DNA of 64,000 bases from Arthrobacter sp. SLBN-112. Lineage in GTDB: Bacteria > Actinomycetota > Actinomycetes > Actinomycetales > Micrococcaceae. Under the pieces are notes generated by a model that was given only the letters and a program-made list of their open reading frames with translations, was not told the origin of the DNA and did no database searches. Positions 8,444 through 16,831 of this stretch are shown here, one piece after another. How positions within the stretch are numbered: the first letter of the stretch is position 1; each line of letters begins with the position of its first letter. A program made the position numbers and the translations under genes. Where the stretch lies: positions 4,278,001-4,342,000 of the forward strand of contig NZ_VFMU01000001.1 of NCBI RefSeq assembly GCF_006715225.1. The letters are read 5' to 3'.

Positions 8444-9615
8444 CAGCGGGCCCCTCGGACGTCCTGGACCTCGATTCCCTGCTGTCGGCCGGGGAACTGG
8501 AGCTCCGGCAGAAGATCCGTGACTTCACCAACCAGCGGATCAAACCGGAGATCGCCCGGTGGTATGACGACGCCGTCTTTCCCCTGGACCTGGCCCCGGA
8601 GCTGGGTGAACTCGGGGTCCTCGGCATGCACCTGGAGGGCTACGGCTGCCCCGGCCGGTCCGCCGTCGAATACGGCCTCGCGGCGATGGAACTGGAGGCC
8701 GGCGATTCCGGCATCCGCACCTTCGTGTCTGTACAGGGCTCCTTGGCCATGACGGCCATCCACACCTGGGGATCGGAGGAGCAGAAGCAGGAGTGGCTGC
8801 CCCGGATGGCCGCCGGGGAGGTGATCGGGTGCTTTGCCCTGACCGAGCCCACCGCCGGTTCGGATCCCGCTGCCATGGCCACCTTTGCCGAGCGGGACGG
8901 CAGCGGAGAGGACGCCGGCTGGGTGCTCAACGGCGCCAAGAGATGGATCGGGCTGGCCTCCGTGGCCGGCGTGATGGTGGTGTGGGCCATGACGGACGAC
9001 GGCGTGCACGGCTTCCTGGTGCCGGCAGGCACCCCTGGGGTGACCGCCACGCCCATCCGGCAGAAGCTGTCCATGCGCGCCTCCATCCAGTGTGATGTGG
9101 TGTTCGACGGCGTCCGGCTGGGTCCCGAGGCCCTGCTCCCGGCAGCGCGGGGGCTGCGCGGCCCGTTCACCTGCCTGAACGAGGCCCGGTATGGCATTGC
9201 GTGGGGTGCCATGGGCGCGGCACGGGATTCCTATGAGGCTGCGCTGGCGTACTCGCAGGAGCGGCTGCAGTTCGGCAAGCCGCTGGCCGGCTGCCAGCTC
9301 ACGCAGGAAAAGCTGGTGAACATGCTGGTGGAGGTCCAGAAGGGCACCCTGCTGGCCCTGCACCTGGGCCGGCTGAAGGATGCGGGGAGCATCCGGCCGG
9401 AGCAGATCTCGCTGGGCAAGTTGAACAACGTCCGGGAGGCGATTGCTGTGGCGCGGGAGGCGCGGTCCATCCTGGGCGGCAACGGCATCACCACGGATTA
9501 CTCACCGCTGCGGCATGCCGCGAACCTGGAGTCGGTCCGCACGTATGAGGGCACGGATGAGGTGCACACCCTGATCCTCGGCCGGCACATCACCGGCCTG
9601 GACGCCTTCCACTGA
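8425..9615 (+). CDS. Acyl-CoA dehydrogenase (glutaryl-CoA dehydrogenase-like)
   Basis: An FAD-dependent enzyme that oxidises an acyl-CoA at the alpha-beta carbons. The 396 residues show the N-terminal helical domain, the middle beta domain signature CFALTEPTAGSDPAAM, a C-terminal domain with ERLQFGKPLAGCQL, the LGGNGITTDY element, and the catalytic glutamate in RTYEGTDEVHTLILGRHI (E375). The ending and overall pattern are most like glutaryl-CoA dehydrogenases. Two in-frame starts exist in the tandem repeat: ATG 8425, overlapping the permease stop, and ATG 8440, giving MTAGPSD; either is plausible. It is the last gene of the operon. Its link to the amide ligase is unclear. Confidence 0.88.
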   Translation: MRGEEMTAGPSDVLDLDSLLSAGELELRQKIRDFTNQRIKPEIARWYDDAVFPLDLAPELGELGVLGMHLEGYGCPGRSAVEYGLAAMELEAGDSGIRTFVSVQGSLAMTAIHTWGSEEQKQEWLPRMAAGEVIGCFALTEPTAGSDPAAMATFAERDGSGEDAGWVLNGAKRWIGLASVAGVMVVWAMTDDGVHGFLVPAGTPGVTATPIRQKLSMRASIQCDVVFDGVRLGPEALLPAARGLRGPFTCLNEARYGIAWGAMGAARDSYEAALAYSQERLQFGKPLAGCQLTQEKLVNMLVEVQKGTLLALHLGRLKDAGSIRPEQISLGKLNNVREAIAVAREARSILGGNGITTDYSPLRHAANLESVRTYEGTDEVHTLILGRHITGLDAFH

Positions 9616-9624
9616 GCTGCCCCC

Positions 9625-10395
9625 TCAGGCCGAGAAGCCGCCGTCGGCCTTGATCAGCTGCCCGGACACCCAGCGGCCGGCGGGGGACAGGAGGAACGCC
9701 ACGGTCCCGGCGACGTCGGCCGGGGTGCCCAGCCTGCCGGTGGGCTGGCGCGCGGTAAGCTCTTCGCGGATCTCCGGGGTCATCCAGCCGGTATCCACCG
9801 GCCCAGGGTTGAGCACGTTGGCCGAGATCCCCTGCGGACCCAGCTCGCGGGCCGCGGCAATCACGATCCTGTCCAGGGCCCCCTTCGAGGCACCGTAGGG
9901 AAGGTTGAACGCTGTGTGGTCACTGGTCAGCGCAACGATCGCGCCGCCGTCGTCCGTTGCCTGCCGCGCAAAGGCGGCGATCAGCTGCCAGCTGGCGCGG
10001 GTGTTCACCGCGAAGTGCCGGTCAAAGGACTCCACGCTGGTGTCCAGCACGCCTGAATCCACCGACTCCGCGTGGCTGAGCACCAGGCCATGCAGCGGGC
10101 CGGCCAGCTGCGCGGCCTCCGCCACGAGCCGGTCCGGGACGCCGGGATCCTGGAGGTCGGCTGACAGGACCTGGACCTTGGCGCCGATGGCCTCCAGCTC
10201 GGCGGTGAGGCGGACCACGTCCTCGGGTTCGCTCCCCCACGGCATGCGGGCGTCGTAGTCGGCCCAGTAGGACAGCGCCAGGTCCCAGCCGTCCGCCGCG
10301 AGCTGCCGGGCAATGCCGGCGCCGATGCCGGCCAGCCGCCCCACACCGGTGACCAGGGCAACGGGGCGGGAAGGGACGGGTGTGACGGGTTCCAT
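9625..10395 (-). CDS. Short-chain dehydrogenase/reductase (SDR)
   Basis: An NAD(P)-dependent oxidoreductase of the classical SDR type, 256 residues. The nucleotide-binding motif is present as TGVGRLAGIGAGIA near residue 16, the catalytic serine region as IVALTSDHTA, and the active-site YGASK motif with following NPGPVDTGW. The motif TGVGRLAGIG departs from the usual TGxxxGIG by an inserted residue. C-terminal GQLIKADGGFSA is typical. Substrate unknown; many such proteins are labelled 3-oxoacyl-ACP reductase-like. It lies 25 nt after the MFS transporter on the same strand but has its own TAGGCT box 6 nt before its ATG, so it can be transcribed separately. Confidence 0.87.
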   Translation of the reverse strand: MEPVTPVPSRPVALVTGVGRLAGIGAGIARQLAADGWDLALSYWADYDARMPWGSEPEDVVRLTAELEAIGAKVQVLSADLQDPGVPDRLVAEAAQLAGPLHGLVLSHAESVDSGVLDTSVESFDRHFAVNTRASWQLIAAFARQATDDGGAIVALTSDHTAFNLPYGASKGALDRIVIAAARELGPQGISANVLNPGPVDTGWMTPEIREELTARQPTGRLGTPADVAGTVAFLLSPAGRWVSGQLIKADGGFSA

Positions 10396-10401
10396 CGGAC
10401 C

Positions 10402-10407
10402 AGCCTA
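10402..10407 (-). promoter_or_regulatory. -10 box of a predicted leaderless promoter (SDR gene)
   Basis: TAGGCT on the minus strand, 6 nt before the ATG at 10395. Confidence 0.5.
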
Positions 10408-10420
10408 GCGGTGGCCCGCA

Positions 10421-11779
10421 TCAGGCTGCTGCCGGCTCCGCTTCCCGCGAACTGCGGTTCCGGTGGATGGTGGCACTGATGACGGCGGCAATGGTGCACA
10501 TGGCCGCCGCCGCCAGCCAGGCGTAAGTGTAGTGGCCGGTGGCGTCCCGCAGGACTCCGGCGGCGATGGCTGCCGCGGCGGCACCCAGTTGGTGGGCCGC
10601 GAAGACCCACCCGAAGACCACGCTGCCGTCAGCACCAAACGTTTCGCGGCAGATGGCGGCCGTGGGTGGAACGGTGGCCACCCAGTCCAGGCCGTAGATC
10701 ACCACGAACACGATCATGCTGGGCTGCACCTCGGCGTTCAGCAGCAGCGGGAGCACCAGCAGCCCGATGCCGCGGAACTGGTAGTAGACGGCCAGCAGGA
10801 CGCGAGGGTTGAAGCGGTCGGTCAGCCAGCCTGAGGCGATGGTCCCGATGATGTCGAAGATCCCGACGACGGCGAGCAGCCCCGCGGCGGTGGTTTCCGG
10901 CATGCCGTGGTCATGGGCGGAGGGGATGAAGTGGGTGCCGATCAGGCCGTTGGTGGTGGCGCCGCAGATGGCGAATCCAGCCGCAAGCGCCCAGAACGTG
11001 CGTACCCTGCTGGCGCGCTTGAGGACCTGGAGGGCCCGGACGGCGGCGTTGCTGCGCCGGCCATTGTCCGGAGCCGCTGTGGAACTGTCCTGCGCTTCAA
11101 CGGGGAGCTCGTCTGCGCCATACGGCAGCACTCCGGCGTCGGCGGGTGAGTTCTTGAGGAACTTCAGCACCAACGGGACCACGGCGAGCGCGCCGGCGGC
11201 GATCAGCAGGGAAGCCTGCCGCCACCCTGGATCCTGCGCGAGGAGGGCGATGAAGGGCAGGAAGACCAACTGGCCGGCGGCGCTGCCGGCTGTCAGGATG
11301 CCGATCACCAGTCCCCGGCTTTTCGCAAACCAGTTGTTGGCGATGGTGGCGGCGAAGACCAGGGCCATGGAGCCGGTCCCGAGCCCGATCAGCAGCCCCC
11401 AGGTCAGCAGGATCTGCCACGACTGGTTCACCAGCACCGTCAGGGCGCTGCCGGCACCGATCAGCACCAGGGCCGTTGCGGTGACAGCCCGGATGCCGAA
11501 CCGTTCCATCAGGGCCGCGGCGAACGGGGCCGTGAGGCCGAAGAGCACCAGGTTGATGCTGACGGCTGCCGAGAGGACCGTGGTGGACCAGCCGAACTCC
11601 TGCTGGAGCGGAACCATGAGGACGCCGGGGGCCGCCCGGAATCCGGCTGCTCCCACCAGGGCAAGGAAGGCCACGCCGGCAACGATCCAGGCTGGGTGCA
11701 GGCGCCGGCGCGGGCCCGGCGGCTGCGGGGCGGCCGCTACAGCTGGAATTTCTGCCGCTTCTTCGGGCAGGGTGCTCAC
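10421..11779 (-). CDS. MFS transporter
   Basis: A 452-residue major facilitator with about 12 membrane segments in two six-helix halves separated by a charged loop (residues about 210-250, with FLKNSPADAGVLPYG before it). The pattern of GLGTGSMALVFAATIANNWF with KSRGLVIGILTAGSAAG resembles oxalate/formate or monocarboxylate-type MFS carriers. Start is the GTG at 11779, whose bases overlap the TGA of the upstream HxlR gene (GTGA), so the two are translationally coupled. The regulator probably controls this exporter or importer. Substrate unknown. Confidence 0.87.
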   Translation of the reverse strand: MSTLPEEAAEIPAVAAAPQPPGPRRRLHPAWIVAGVAFLALVGAAGFRAAPGVLMVPLQQEFGWSTTVLSAAVSINLVLFGLTAPFAAALMERFGIRAVTATALVLIGAGSALTVLVNQSWQILLTWGLLIGLGTGSMALVFAATIANNWFAKSRGLVIGILTAGSAAGQLVFLPFIALLAQDPGWRQASLLIAAGALAVVPLVLKFLKNSPADAGVLPYGADELPVEAQDSSTAAPDNGRRSNAAVRALQVLKRASRVRTFWALAAGFAICGATTNGLIGTHFIPSAHDHGMPETTAAGLLAVVGIFDIIGTIASGWLTDRFNPRVLLAVYYQFRGIGLLVLPLLLNAEVQPSMIVFVVIYGLDWVATVPPTAAICRETFGADGSVVFGWVFAAHQLGAAAAAIAAGVLRDATGHYTYAWLAAAAMCTIAAVISATIHRNRSSREAEPAAA

Positions 11780-12282
11780 GAAACCGCTCCCGTCCCCGAC
11801 GCGGTGGACAACCGGATGGGCTGGTCGGACCTGGACCGGCTGTGCCAGCTGGTGTTGGCCGCCGTCAGCCGTTCGCCACACCGGGTGCAGGTGTCCGCCG
11901 AGGTGGTGGATTCCCCGCAACCGGTGTGGATCACGTACAGGTGCGCCTGGTCCGAGGGCGCGGGCAGGTGCTTTTCGGCCCAGATGGTGACCGCGTTCAG
12001 GACCGGGAGCGCGTCCTCACCCTTGGGAGTGAGCACGTACTCGTGGCGTGTGCGGCCGCCGTCGTCGTATGCCTTCCTGGCCAGCAGCCCGGACTCCACC
12101 AGGCCTGCCAAGCGTTTGGTGAGCACCGAATCCGCCACCTCCAGCCGGCTTTTCATGGCGTCGAAACGGCCGTTTCCGAAGAAGACCTCCCGCAGCACCA
12201 GGATGGACCAGGGGTCGCCCAGGATGTCCAGGCCGCGGGCCATGCTGCAGCTGCGTTGGGACCAGTCGGATCGAAGAGGCAT
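11776..12282 (-). CDS. HxlR-family regulator with a C-terminal zinc-ribbon-like tail
   Basis: A winged-helix DNA-binding regulator. The HxlR core occupies about residues 7-105: CSMARGLDILGDPWSILVLRE, RFDAMKSRLEVADSVLTKRL and GLLARKAYDDGGRTRHEYVLT. Unlike minimal HxlR proteins of about 110-120 residues, this one continues to 168 with HTGCGE and DTCTRCGERL, an HxxC/CxxC pair that could bind zinc, and then a Ser/Arg-rich tail. It is the first gene before an MFS transporter, with overlapping stop/start, and likely regulates that operon. The -10 box 6 nt from the start and two inverted repeats at its promoter suggest autoregulation. Confidence 0.85.
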   Translation of the reverse strand: MPLRSDWSQRSCSMARGLDILGDPWSILVLREVFFGNGRFDAMKSRLEVADSVLTKRLAGLVESGLLARKAYDDGGRTRHEYVLTPKGEDALPVLNAVTIWAEKHLPAPSDQAHLYVIHTGCGESTTSADTCTRCGERLTAANTSWHSRSRSDQPIRLSTASGTGAVS

Positions 12283-12316
12283 AGGGAAACCCTAGCTGGC
12301 TTCTTTCAAGAAAGCC
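12282..12316 (-). promoter_or_regulatory. Leaderless promoter and candidate HxlR operators
   Basis: A TAGGGT -10 box (12289-12294) lies 6 nt before the ATG and is inside the perfect inverted repeat TAGGG-AAA-CCCTA (12282-12294). A second, imperfect dyad with GGCTT/AAGCC arms spans 12298-12316. HxlR proteins bind such palindromes near their own promoters; binding here is inferred. Confidence 0.5.
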
Positions 12317-12332
12317 ATACCTCCGCGACGTA

Positions 12333-13496
12333 CTACGGGATGGCGGAGAAGGCCTGGTCCAGGTCCGCGATCAGGTCCTCCACGTCCTCAATGCCGCAGG
12401 ACAGCCGGAGCAGGTTGACCGGGACGGCCAGCTCGGTGCCCTTGACCGACGCGTGGGTCATTTCGGAGGGGTAGTTCATGAGGGACTCGATGCCGCCCAG
12501 GGACTCAGCGAGGGTGAAGACGGACGTGGATTCCGCCACCTTCCGGGCCGCCGCCTCACCGCCCTTGAACTGCACGGAGACCATGCCGCCGAACTTCCGC
12601 ATCTGCTTTTTGGCGAGCTCGTGGCCCGGGTGGGTGGGCAGGCCCGGATACAGGACGGCCTCCACCTCCGGGCGTTCGAGCAGCCATTCGGCCACGGCCT
12701 GTCCGTTCTCGCTATGCCGGTCCATGCGGACGCCCAAGGTCTTCAGGCCGCGCGTGGTCAGGAAGGCATCCATCGGGCCGGACACGGCTCCCACGGCGAA
12801 CTGGACGAAGCCGATCTTCTCGGCCAGTTCAGCGTCCTTCACCACCACTGCGCCGCCCACCACGTCCGAGTGGCCACCGATGTACTTGGTGGTGGAGTGG
12901 ACCACGACGTCGGCACCCAGGGTGAGCGGGGTCTGCAGGTAGGGGGACGCAAAGGTGTTGTCCACCACCAGGAGGGCCCCGGCGTCGTGCGCGATGTCCG
13001 CGAGCGCTGCGATGTCGGTGATCTTCATCAACGGGTTGGAGGGCGTCTCCACCCACAGGAAGCGGGTCTTGTGGGAGGCCACGGCGTCGCGGACCATGTC
13101 GAGGTTGGCCATGTCCACCGGGGTGTTGCCGATCCCCCAGTCGCCAAGCACCCGGCTGATCAGCCGGTAGGTGCCGCCATACGCGTCGTTGCCCAGCACG
13201 ATGTGGTCCCCGGGGCGGGTAAGCGCGCGGATGAGGGCGTCCTCCGCGGCCAGGCCGGAACTGAAGCTGTAGGCGTGGGTGCCCAGCTCCAGCGCCGCAA
13301 GCTGTTCCTGCAATGCGTCCCTGGTGGGATTCCCGCCGCGCCCGTATTCATAGCCGCTGCGCAGGCCGCCGATGCCGTCCTGGGCATACGTGGAGCTGAA
13401 ATGCAGCGGCGGCACCACGGCTCCGGTGCGGGGCTCGAACTCCTGGCCCGCGTGGACGGCGCGGGTGTTGAAACCTTGGTTTTCAGAGGCAGGCAT
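12333..13496 (-). CDS. metB: Cystathionine gamma-synthase/lyase-type PLP enzyme
   Basis: A pyridoxal-phosphate enzyme of the Cys/Met metabolism family; MetB joins O-acyl-homoserine with cysteine to give cystathionine, and several actinobacterial members also cleave cystathionine. The 387 residues have the family landmarks RSGYEYGRGGNPTRDALQ, the aspartate in VVDNTFASPYLQTP and the PLP lysine in HSTTKYIGGHSD (K204). It starts 20 nt after the cystathionine beta-synthase gene, with a clear AAGGAG ribosome binding site, so the two form an operon. That neighbour makes a transsulfuration role (possibly gamma-lyase) likely. Confidence 0.92.
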   Translation of the reverse strand: MPASENQGFNTRAVHAGQEFEPRTGAVVPPLHFSSTYAQDGIGGLRSGYEYGRGGNPTRDALQEQLAALELGTHAYSFSSGLAAEDALIRALTRPGDHIVLGNDAYGGTYRLISRVLGDWGIGNTPVDMANLDMVRDAVASHKTRFLWVETPSNPLMKITDIAALADIAHDAGALLVVDNTFASPYLQTPLTLGADVVVHSTTKYIGGHSDVVGGAVVVKDAELAEKIGFVQFAVGAVSGPMDAFLTTRGLKTLGVRMDRHSENGQAVAEWLLERPEVEAVLYPGLPTHPGHELAKKQMRKFGGMVSVQFKGGEAAARKVAESTSVFTLAESLGGIESLMNYPSEMTHASVKGTELAVPVNLLRLSCGIEDVEDLIADLDQAFSAIP

Positions 13497-13516
13497 GGGT
13501 GCTCCTTAATGCAGAA

Positions 13517-14902
13517 TCAGTTGCTGAGGTAGGCCAGCAGGTCGTGCCGGGTGAGGATGCCAACGGGCGCACCCACGAAGGTCACCATCAGGGTGTCCGT
13601 GTCGGACAGCAGTTCCCTGGCGGCGGAGATGGTTTCCAGCGATCCGATGACGGGCAGCTTGGGCCCCATGTGCTCGGAGATCTTGTCCGTCAGCTTGGCT
13701 TCGCCGCGGAACAGCTTGGCCGTCAGCGTTCGCTCGTCCACCGCGCCGAGGACCTCGCCCATGACCACGGGCGGTTCCTGCGACAGCACCGGGATGTGGC
13801 TGACGCCGAACTCGTTCATGATGTTGATGACGTCGCGGACCGACTCGTTGGGGTGGATGTGCACCAGGTCGGGCAGTTCGCCGTTCTTGGACTTAATGAC
13901 CTCCCCCACCGAGGTTTCCTCGCCGCCGGAGAGGAAACCGTAGGAGCGCATCCACTGGTCGTTGAAGATCTTGGCCAGGTAACCGCGTCCGGAGTCGGGG
14001 AGGATGACCACGACGACGGCGCTTTCCGGCAGGTCCCGCGCCGCCTGGAGTGCGGCTACTACGGCCATTCCGGAGGAACCGCCCACCAGCAGCCCCTCTT
14101 CCCGGGCCAGCCGGCGGGTCATGGCAAAGGAATCGGCGTCGCTGACGGCGATCACTTCGTCCGGGATGGTCTTGTCGTAGTTCGCAGGCCACATGTCCTC
14201 GCCGACGCCCTCCACGAAGTAGGGCCGCCCGGTGCCGCCTGAGTAGACCGAGCCCGCGGGGTCCGCGCCGATGATACGGACCACGCCGCCGTCGGACTCC
14301 GGCCGGTCCGCCGAGACCTCCTTGAGGTACCGCCCGGTGCCGGTGATGGTGCCGCCCGTGCCGGCGCCGATGACACAGTGCGTGACCAAGCCGTCGGTGT
14401 CGCGCCAGATTTCCGGGCCTGTGGTCTTGTAGTGGCTGCCAGGTGCGGCCGGGTTGGAGAACTGGTCAGGCTTGTAGGCGCCCGGGGTCTCCCGGGTGAT
14501 CCGGTCCGATACACCGTAGTAGCTTTGCGGGCTGTCCGGCGGGACGGACGTGGGCGTGACCACCACTTCCGCACCGTACGCCTGCAGCACGGCACGCTTG
14601 TCCTCGCCCACCTTGTCCGGGACCACGAAGATGCACTTGTAGCCCTTCTGCTGCGCCACCAGGGCAAGGCCCACCCCGGTGTTGCCGGAGGTGGGCTCAA
14701 CGATGGTGCCGCCGGGCTTCAATTTGCCCTCGCGTTCGGCGTCCTCAATCATCTGCGCCGCGATGCGGTCCTTGATGGATCCGCCCGGGTTCAGGTACTC
14801 AAGTTTGACCAGGACAGTGGCTTTGATGCCTTCGGTCACGTGGTTGAGTTTGATGAGCGGGGTATTGCCGATGAGGTCCAGGATGGACTGGGCGTACTTC
14901 AT
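13517..14902 (-). CDS. Cystathionine beta-synthase
   Basis: Condenses homocysteine with serine to cystathionine, using PLP. The 461-residue product has the fold-type II catalytic domain: QSILDLIGNTPLIKL, PLP lysine in NPGGSIKDRIA (K44), EPTSGNTGVGLA, and GAGTGGTITGTGRYLKE. A pair of C-terminal CBS motifs (about 340-461) is present, where the mammalian enzyme binds its allosteric activator. I chose the ATG at 14902 (MKYAQSIL) because it matches the family start and has a TAGCTT box 7 nt upstream; the frame extends further to 14977. Downstream metB follows after 20 nt. Confidence 0.93.
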   Translation of the reverse strand: MKYAQSILDLIGNTPLIKLNHVTEGIKATVLVKLEYLNPGGSIKDRIAAQMIEDAEREGKLKPGGTIVEPTSGNTGVGLALVAQQKGYKCIFVVPDKVGEDKRAVLQAYGAEVVVTPTSVPPDSPQSYYGVSDRITRETPGAYKPDQFSNPAAPGSHYKTTGPEIWRDTDGLVTHCVIGAGTGGTITGTGRYLKEVSADRPESDGGVVRIIGADPAGSVYSGGTGRPYFVEGVGEDMWPANYDKTIPDEVIAVSDADSFAMTRRLAREEGLLVGGSSGMAVVAALQAARDLPESAVVVVILPDSGRGYLAKIFNDQWMRSYGFLSGGEETSVGEVIKSKNGELPDLVHIHPNESVRDVINIMNEFGVSHIPVLSQEPPVVMGEVLGAVDERTLTAKLFRGEAKLTDKISEHMGPKLPVIGSLETISAARELLSDTDTLMVTFVGAPVGILTRHDLLAYLSN

Positions 14903-14909
14903 AGGTACA

Positions 14910-14915
14910 AAGCTA
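14910..14915 (-). promoter_or_regulatory. -10 box of a predicted leaderless promoter (cystathionine beta-synthase)
   Basis: TAGCTT on the minus strand, 7 nt before the ATG at 14902. Confidence 0.5.
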
Positions 14916-14975
14916 CCGCTTCCTGCGCGGCGCTCCCTGCCCGGGATGCGAGGATAGGCCGGTGAAGCAGTTCGC

Positions 14976-15100
14976 ATGACTCAAAGCCGCCCGGAGCTAC
15001 CTGCTGCCCGGCGCCGCCCTGGCGGCAGGGCCTGGTGGCCGTGACGCTGACGGTGCCGCTGGCCGTCCTGGCGCTCTGGCTGGTCTCCGGCATGCTGTGA
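14976..15100 (+). pseudogene. Small single-pass membrane protein, apparently frameshifted
   Basis: An ATG at 14976 opens a frame giving MTQSRPELPAARRR then GGRAWWP before a TGA at 15042. In the frame one base back, the sequence continues as VTLTVPLAVLALWLVSGML and stops at 15100. Together the two parts read as a typical small actinobacterial protein, with a basic Arg-rich N-terminus, a Trp-Trp membrane interface and one helix. A single lost base near 15040 would explain the break. It could instead be chance, or a sequencing error. Confidence 0.35.
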
Positions 15101-15118
15101 ACCGCCCAGCAGCCGAAG

Positions 15119-15523
15119 TCAGGTGTCCCGGCGTGGTTCCCCTTCGGCGGGCAGATTCTCCCAGAGCCCCATCACGTTGCCCTCGGAATCCTTGAAGTAG
15201 GCCGTGTAGCCCATGCCGGGAATCTCGTTTTTGGGCATGACCACCGATCCGCCCAGCTGCTCTACCCGGTCAAGCGTTGCGTTGATGTCCGGAACGTCCA
15301 CAGTGATGACCGGGTGGGTGATCTGCCCCTCTCTGGCCATCATTCCGCCGTTGATGGCACCGGCCGCCACCGGCTGGCCGTTGTCATCCATATCCGCGGT
15401 GATGACCATGCTGTAGTCCATCCCCGGCACCGGTTCTATCCGCCAGTCCAGCGCTTCCTGGTAAAACTTCCTGGCCCGCTCCCGGTCATCCGCCGGGATC
15501 TCGAAATGCACTACTCCGCCCAT
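15119..15523 (-). CDS. VOC-family (glyoxalase/bleomycin-resistance fold) protein
   Basis: A 134-residue protein of the vicinal-oxygen-chelate fold, a family that includes metal-dependent lyases, dioxygenases and binding proteins. The two beta-alpha-beta-beta-beta halves can be followed: GGVVHFEIPADDRERARKFY at the start, then ITHPVITVDVPDINATLDRVEQLGG and YFKDSEGNVMGLWEN. The CDS starts at ATG 15523, preceded by a very strong AGGAGG ribosome binding site; a longer frame begins at 15571. It is like the CFP32/27-kDa-antigen-type VOC proteins, and no specific substrate can be assigned. Confidence 0.85.
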   Translation of the reverse strand: MGGVVHFEIPADDRERARKFYQEALDWRIEPVPGMDYSMVITADMDDNGQPVAAGAINGGMMAREGQITHPVITVDVPDINATLDRVEQLGGSVVMPKNEIPGMGYTAYFKDSEGNVMGLWENLPAEGEPRRDT

Positions 15524-15711
15524 CGTGGCCCTCCTGCCGCGTCCGATGCGGCCCAATTGGTTCCGCACCACAGAGTGGATTCTAGGGTTTGCGCGCCCGC
15601 CGAATTAGGGCCGTTCTGCCTTTGCTTCCGGCCGCATTCCTGCCCTGGGTTTACTGCCAGGTCCGCCCGGATGTCCCGCTGCTGTCAGTGGTCCGTGGGA
15701 CGATGGAAGAC

Positions 15712-16695
15712 ATGACGATTGCAGAGGCACCTCCCCGGCTGGCAGCCGCGGCGGACGTGTCCCTGCGGTGGTATCCGGAGGGCCCCTACAGTCTTTCCCA
15801 CACCCTTGGGCCGCTCCTGCGCGGCAACAGCGATCCTTCCTTCTGCGTCCAGGGTGACGTCATCTGGAATGCGTTTACGACGCCGGCCGGCCCGGCAACC
15901 ATGCGGCTCGCCCCGGCGGGCGGCGAATCAGGCGGGCCCCTGGTGGACATCCAGGCGTGGGGCCCCGGCGCCGCTTCGGCGGTGAAGGCAGCGCCCCGGC
16001 TCCTGGGGGCCGACGACGACTGGTGCGGTTTCGATGAACCGTCCTTCCATGCCACGCTGCCCCGGATGGTCCGGGAGGCCCGGCGGCGGAGCCTGGCGGT
16101 CCGGCTGCCTTCGAGCGGCCGCATGGTGGACCAGCTGGTCCCGATCATCCTGGAGCAGAAGGTGACGGTCATTGAGGCGCGGCGCGCCTACCGCTACCTG
16201 GTGCACCGCTTCGGCACCCTGGCGCCGCCGGCCGGAACGTCCACCCCGGCAGGGCTGGTGGTGGCCCCCACGGCAGCCCAGTGGCTGCAGGTTCCCAGCT
16301 GGGAGTGGCATAAGGCGGGCGTGGGACCACAGCGCTCGGCCACCGTCATGCGCGCGCTGCGTTCCGCCGTCGCGCTGGAACGGCTTGCGGCAGTGCCGGC
16401 GGCGGAAGCCGCCCGGAAGATGCAGGCCATTCCAGGCATCGGGGTCTGGACCGCCGCAGAAGTGGTGCAGCGAACCCACGGCTGCCCGGACTCGATTTCG
16501 GTGGGCGACTACCACCTCGCCGCCTACGTGGGGGCGGCGCTGACCGGACGCAGGACGGACGACGCCGGGATGCTCCGGTTGCTCGAACCCTGGCGGGGGC
16601 ACCGGCAGCGCGTGGTCCGGATGATCCAGGCCACGGGCTTCCGGAAACCCACCTTCGGCCCGCGGATGACCATCCAGGACCATCGGGGGCACTGA
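15712..16695 (+). CDS. AlkA-like DNA-3-methyladenine glycosylase (HhH-GPD)
   Basis: A base-excision repair glycosylase that would remove alkylated bases. The roughly 327-residue product has an N-terminal TBP-like half (LRWYPEGPYSLSHTLGPLLRG, DVIWNAFTTPAGPATMRLAP). The catalytic half has ILEQKVTVIEARRAYRYLVHRFG, the helix-hairpin-helix MQAIPGIGVWTAAEVVQ, and the catalytic aspartate in SVGDYHLAAYVGAAL. Start ATG 15712 (MTIAEAPP) has GGAAG just upstream; ATG 15703 is an alternative. The gene stands alone between the VOC gene and the next locus. No ada-type regulator is adjacent. Confidence 0.85.
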   Translation: MTIAEAPPRLAAAADVSLRWYPEGPYSLSHTLGPLLRGNSDPSFCVQGDVIWNAFTTPAGPATMRLAPAGGESGGPLVDIQAWGPGAASAVKAAPRLLGADDDWCGFDEPSFHATLPRMVREARRRSLAVRLPSSGRMVDQLVPIILEQKVTVIEARRAYRYLVHRFGTLAPPAGTSTPAGLVVAPTAAQWLQVPSWEWHKAGVGPQRSATVMRALRSAVALERLAAVPAAEAARKMQAIPGIGVWTAAEVVQRTHGCPDSISVGDYHLAAYVGAALTGRRTDDAGMLRLLEPWRGHRQRVVRMIQATGFRKPTFGPRMTIQDHRGH

Positions 16696-16831
16696 ACTCC
16701 CGGGATCCCCCTGGAAACGCTTGATCTCCGTGCCAGAGGGTACGGAGCCGGTATAGGGCGCTCCGCGGGGTGCCACACCCGTCCGGTTGGACGGCACCAG
16801 CCTGGCAGGCAACGTCGACCGAAAGGATCCC

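Noticed and set aside
12333..14975. SAM or other riboswitch before the transsulfuration genes
   Set aside because: The cystathionine beta-synthase gene has a -10 box 7 nt from its start and metB follows after 20 nt, leaving no room for a riboswitch.
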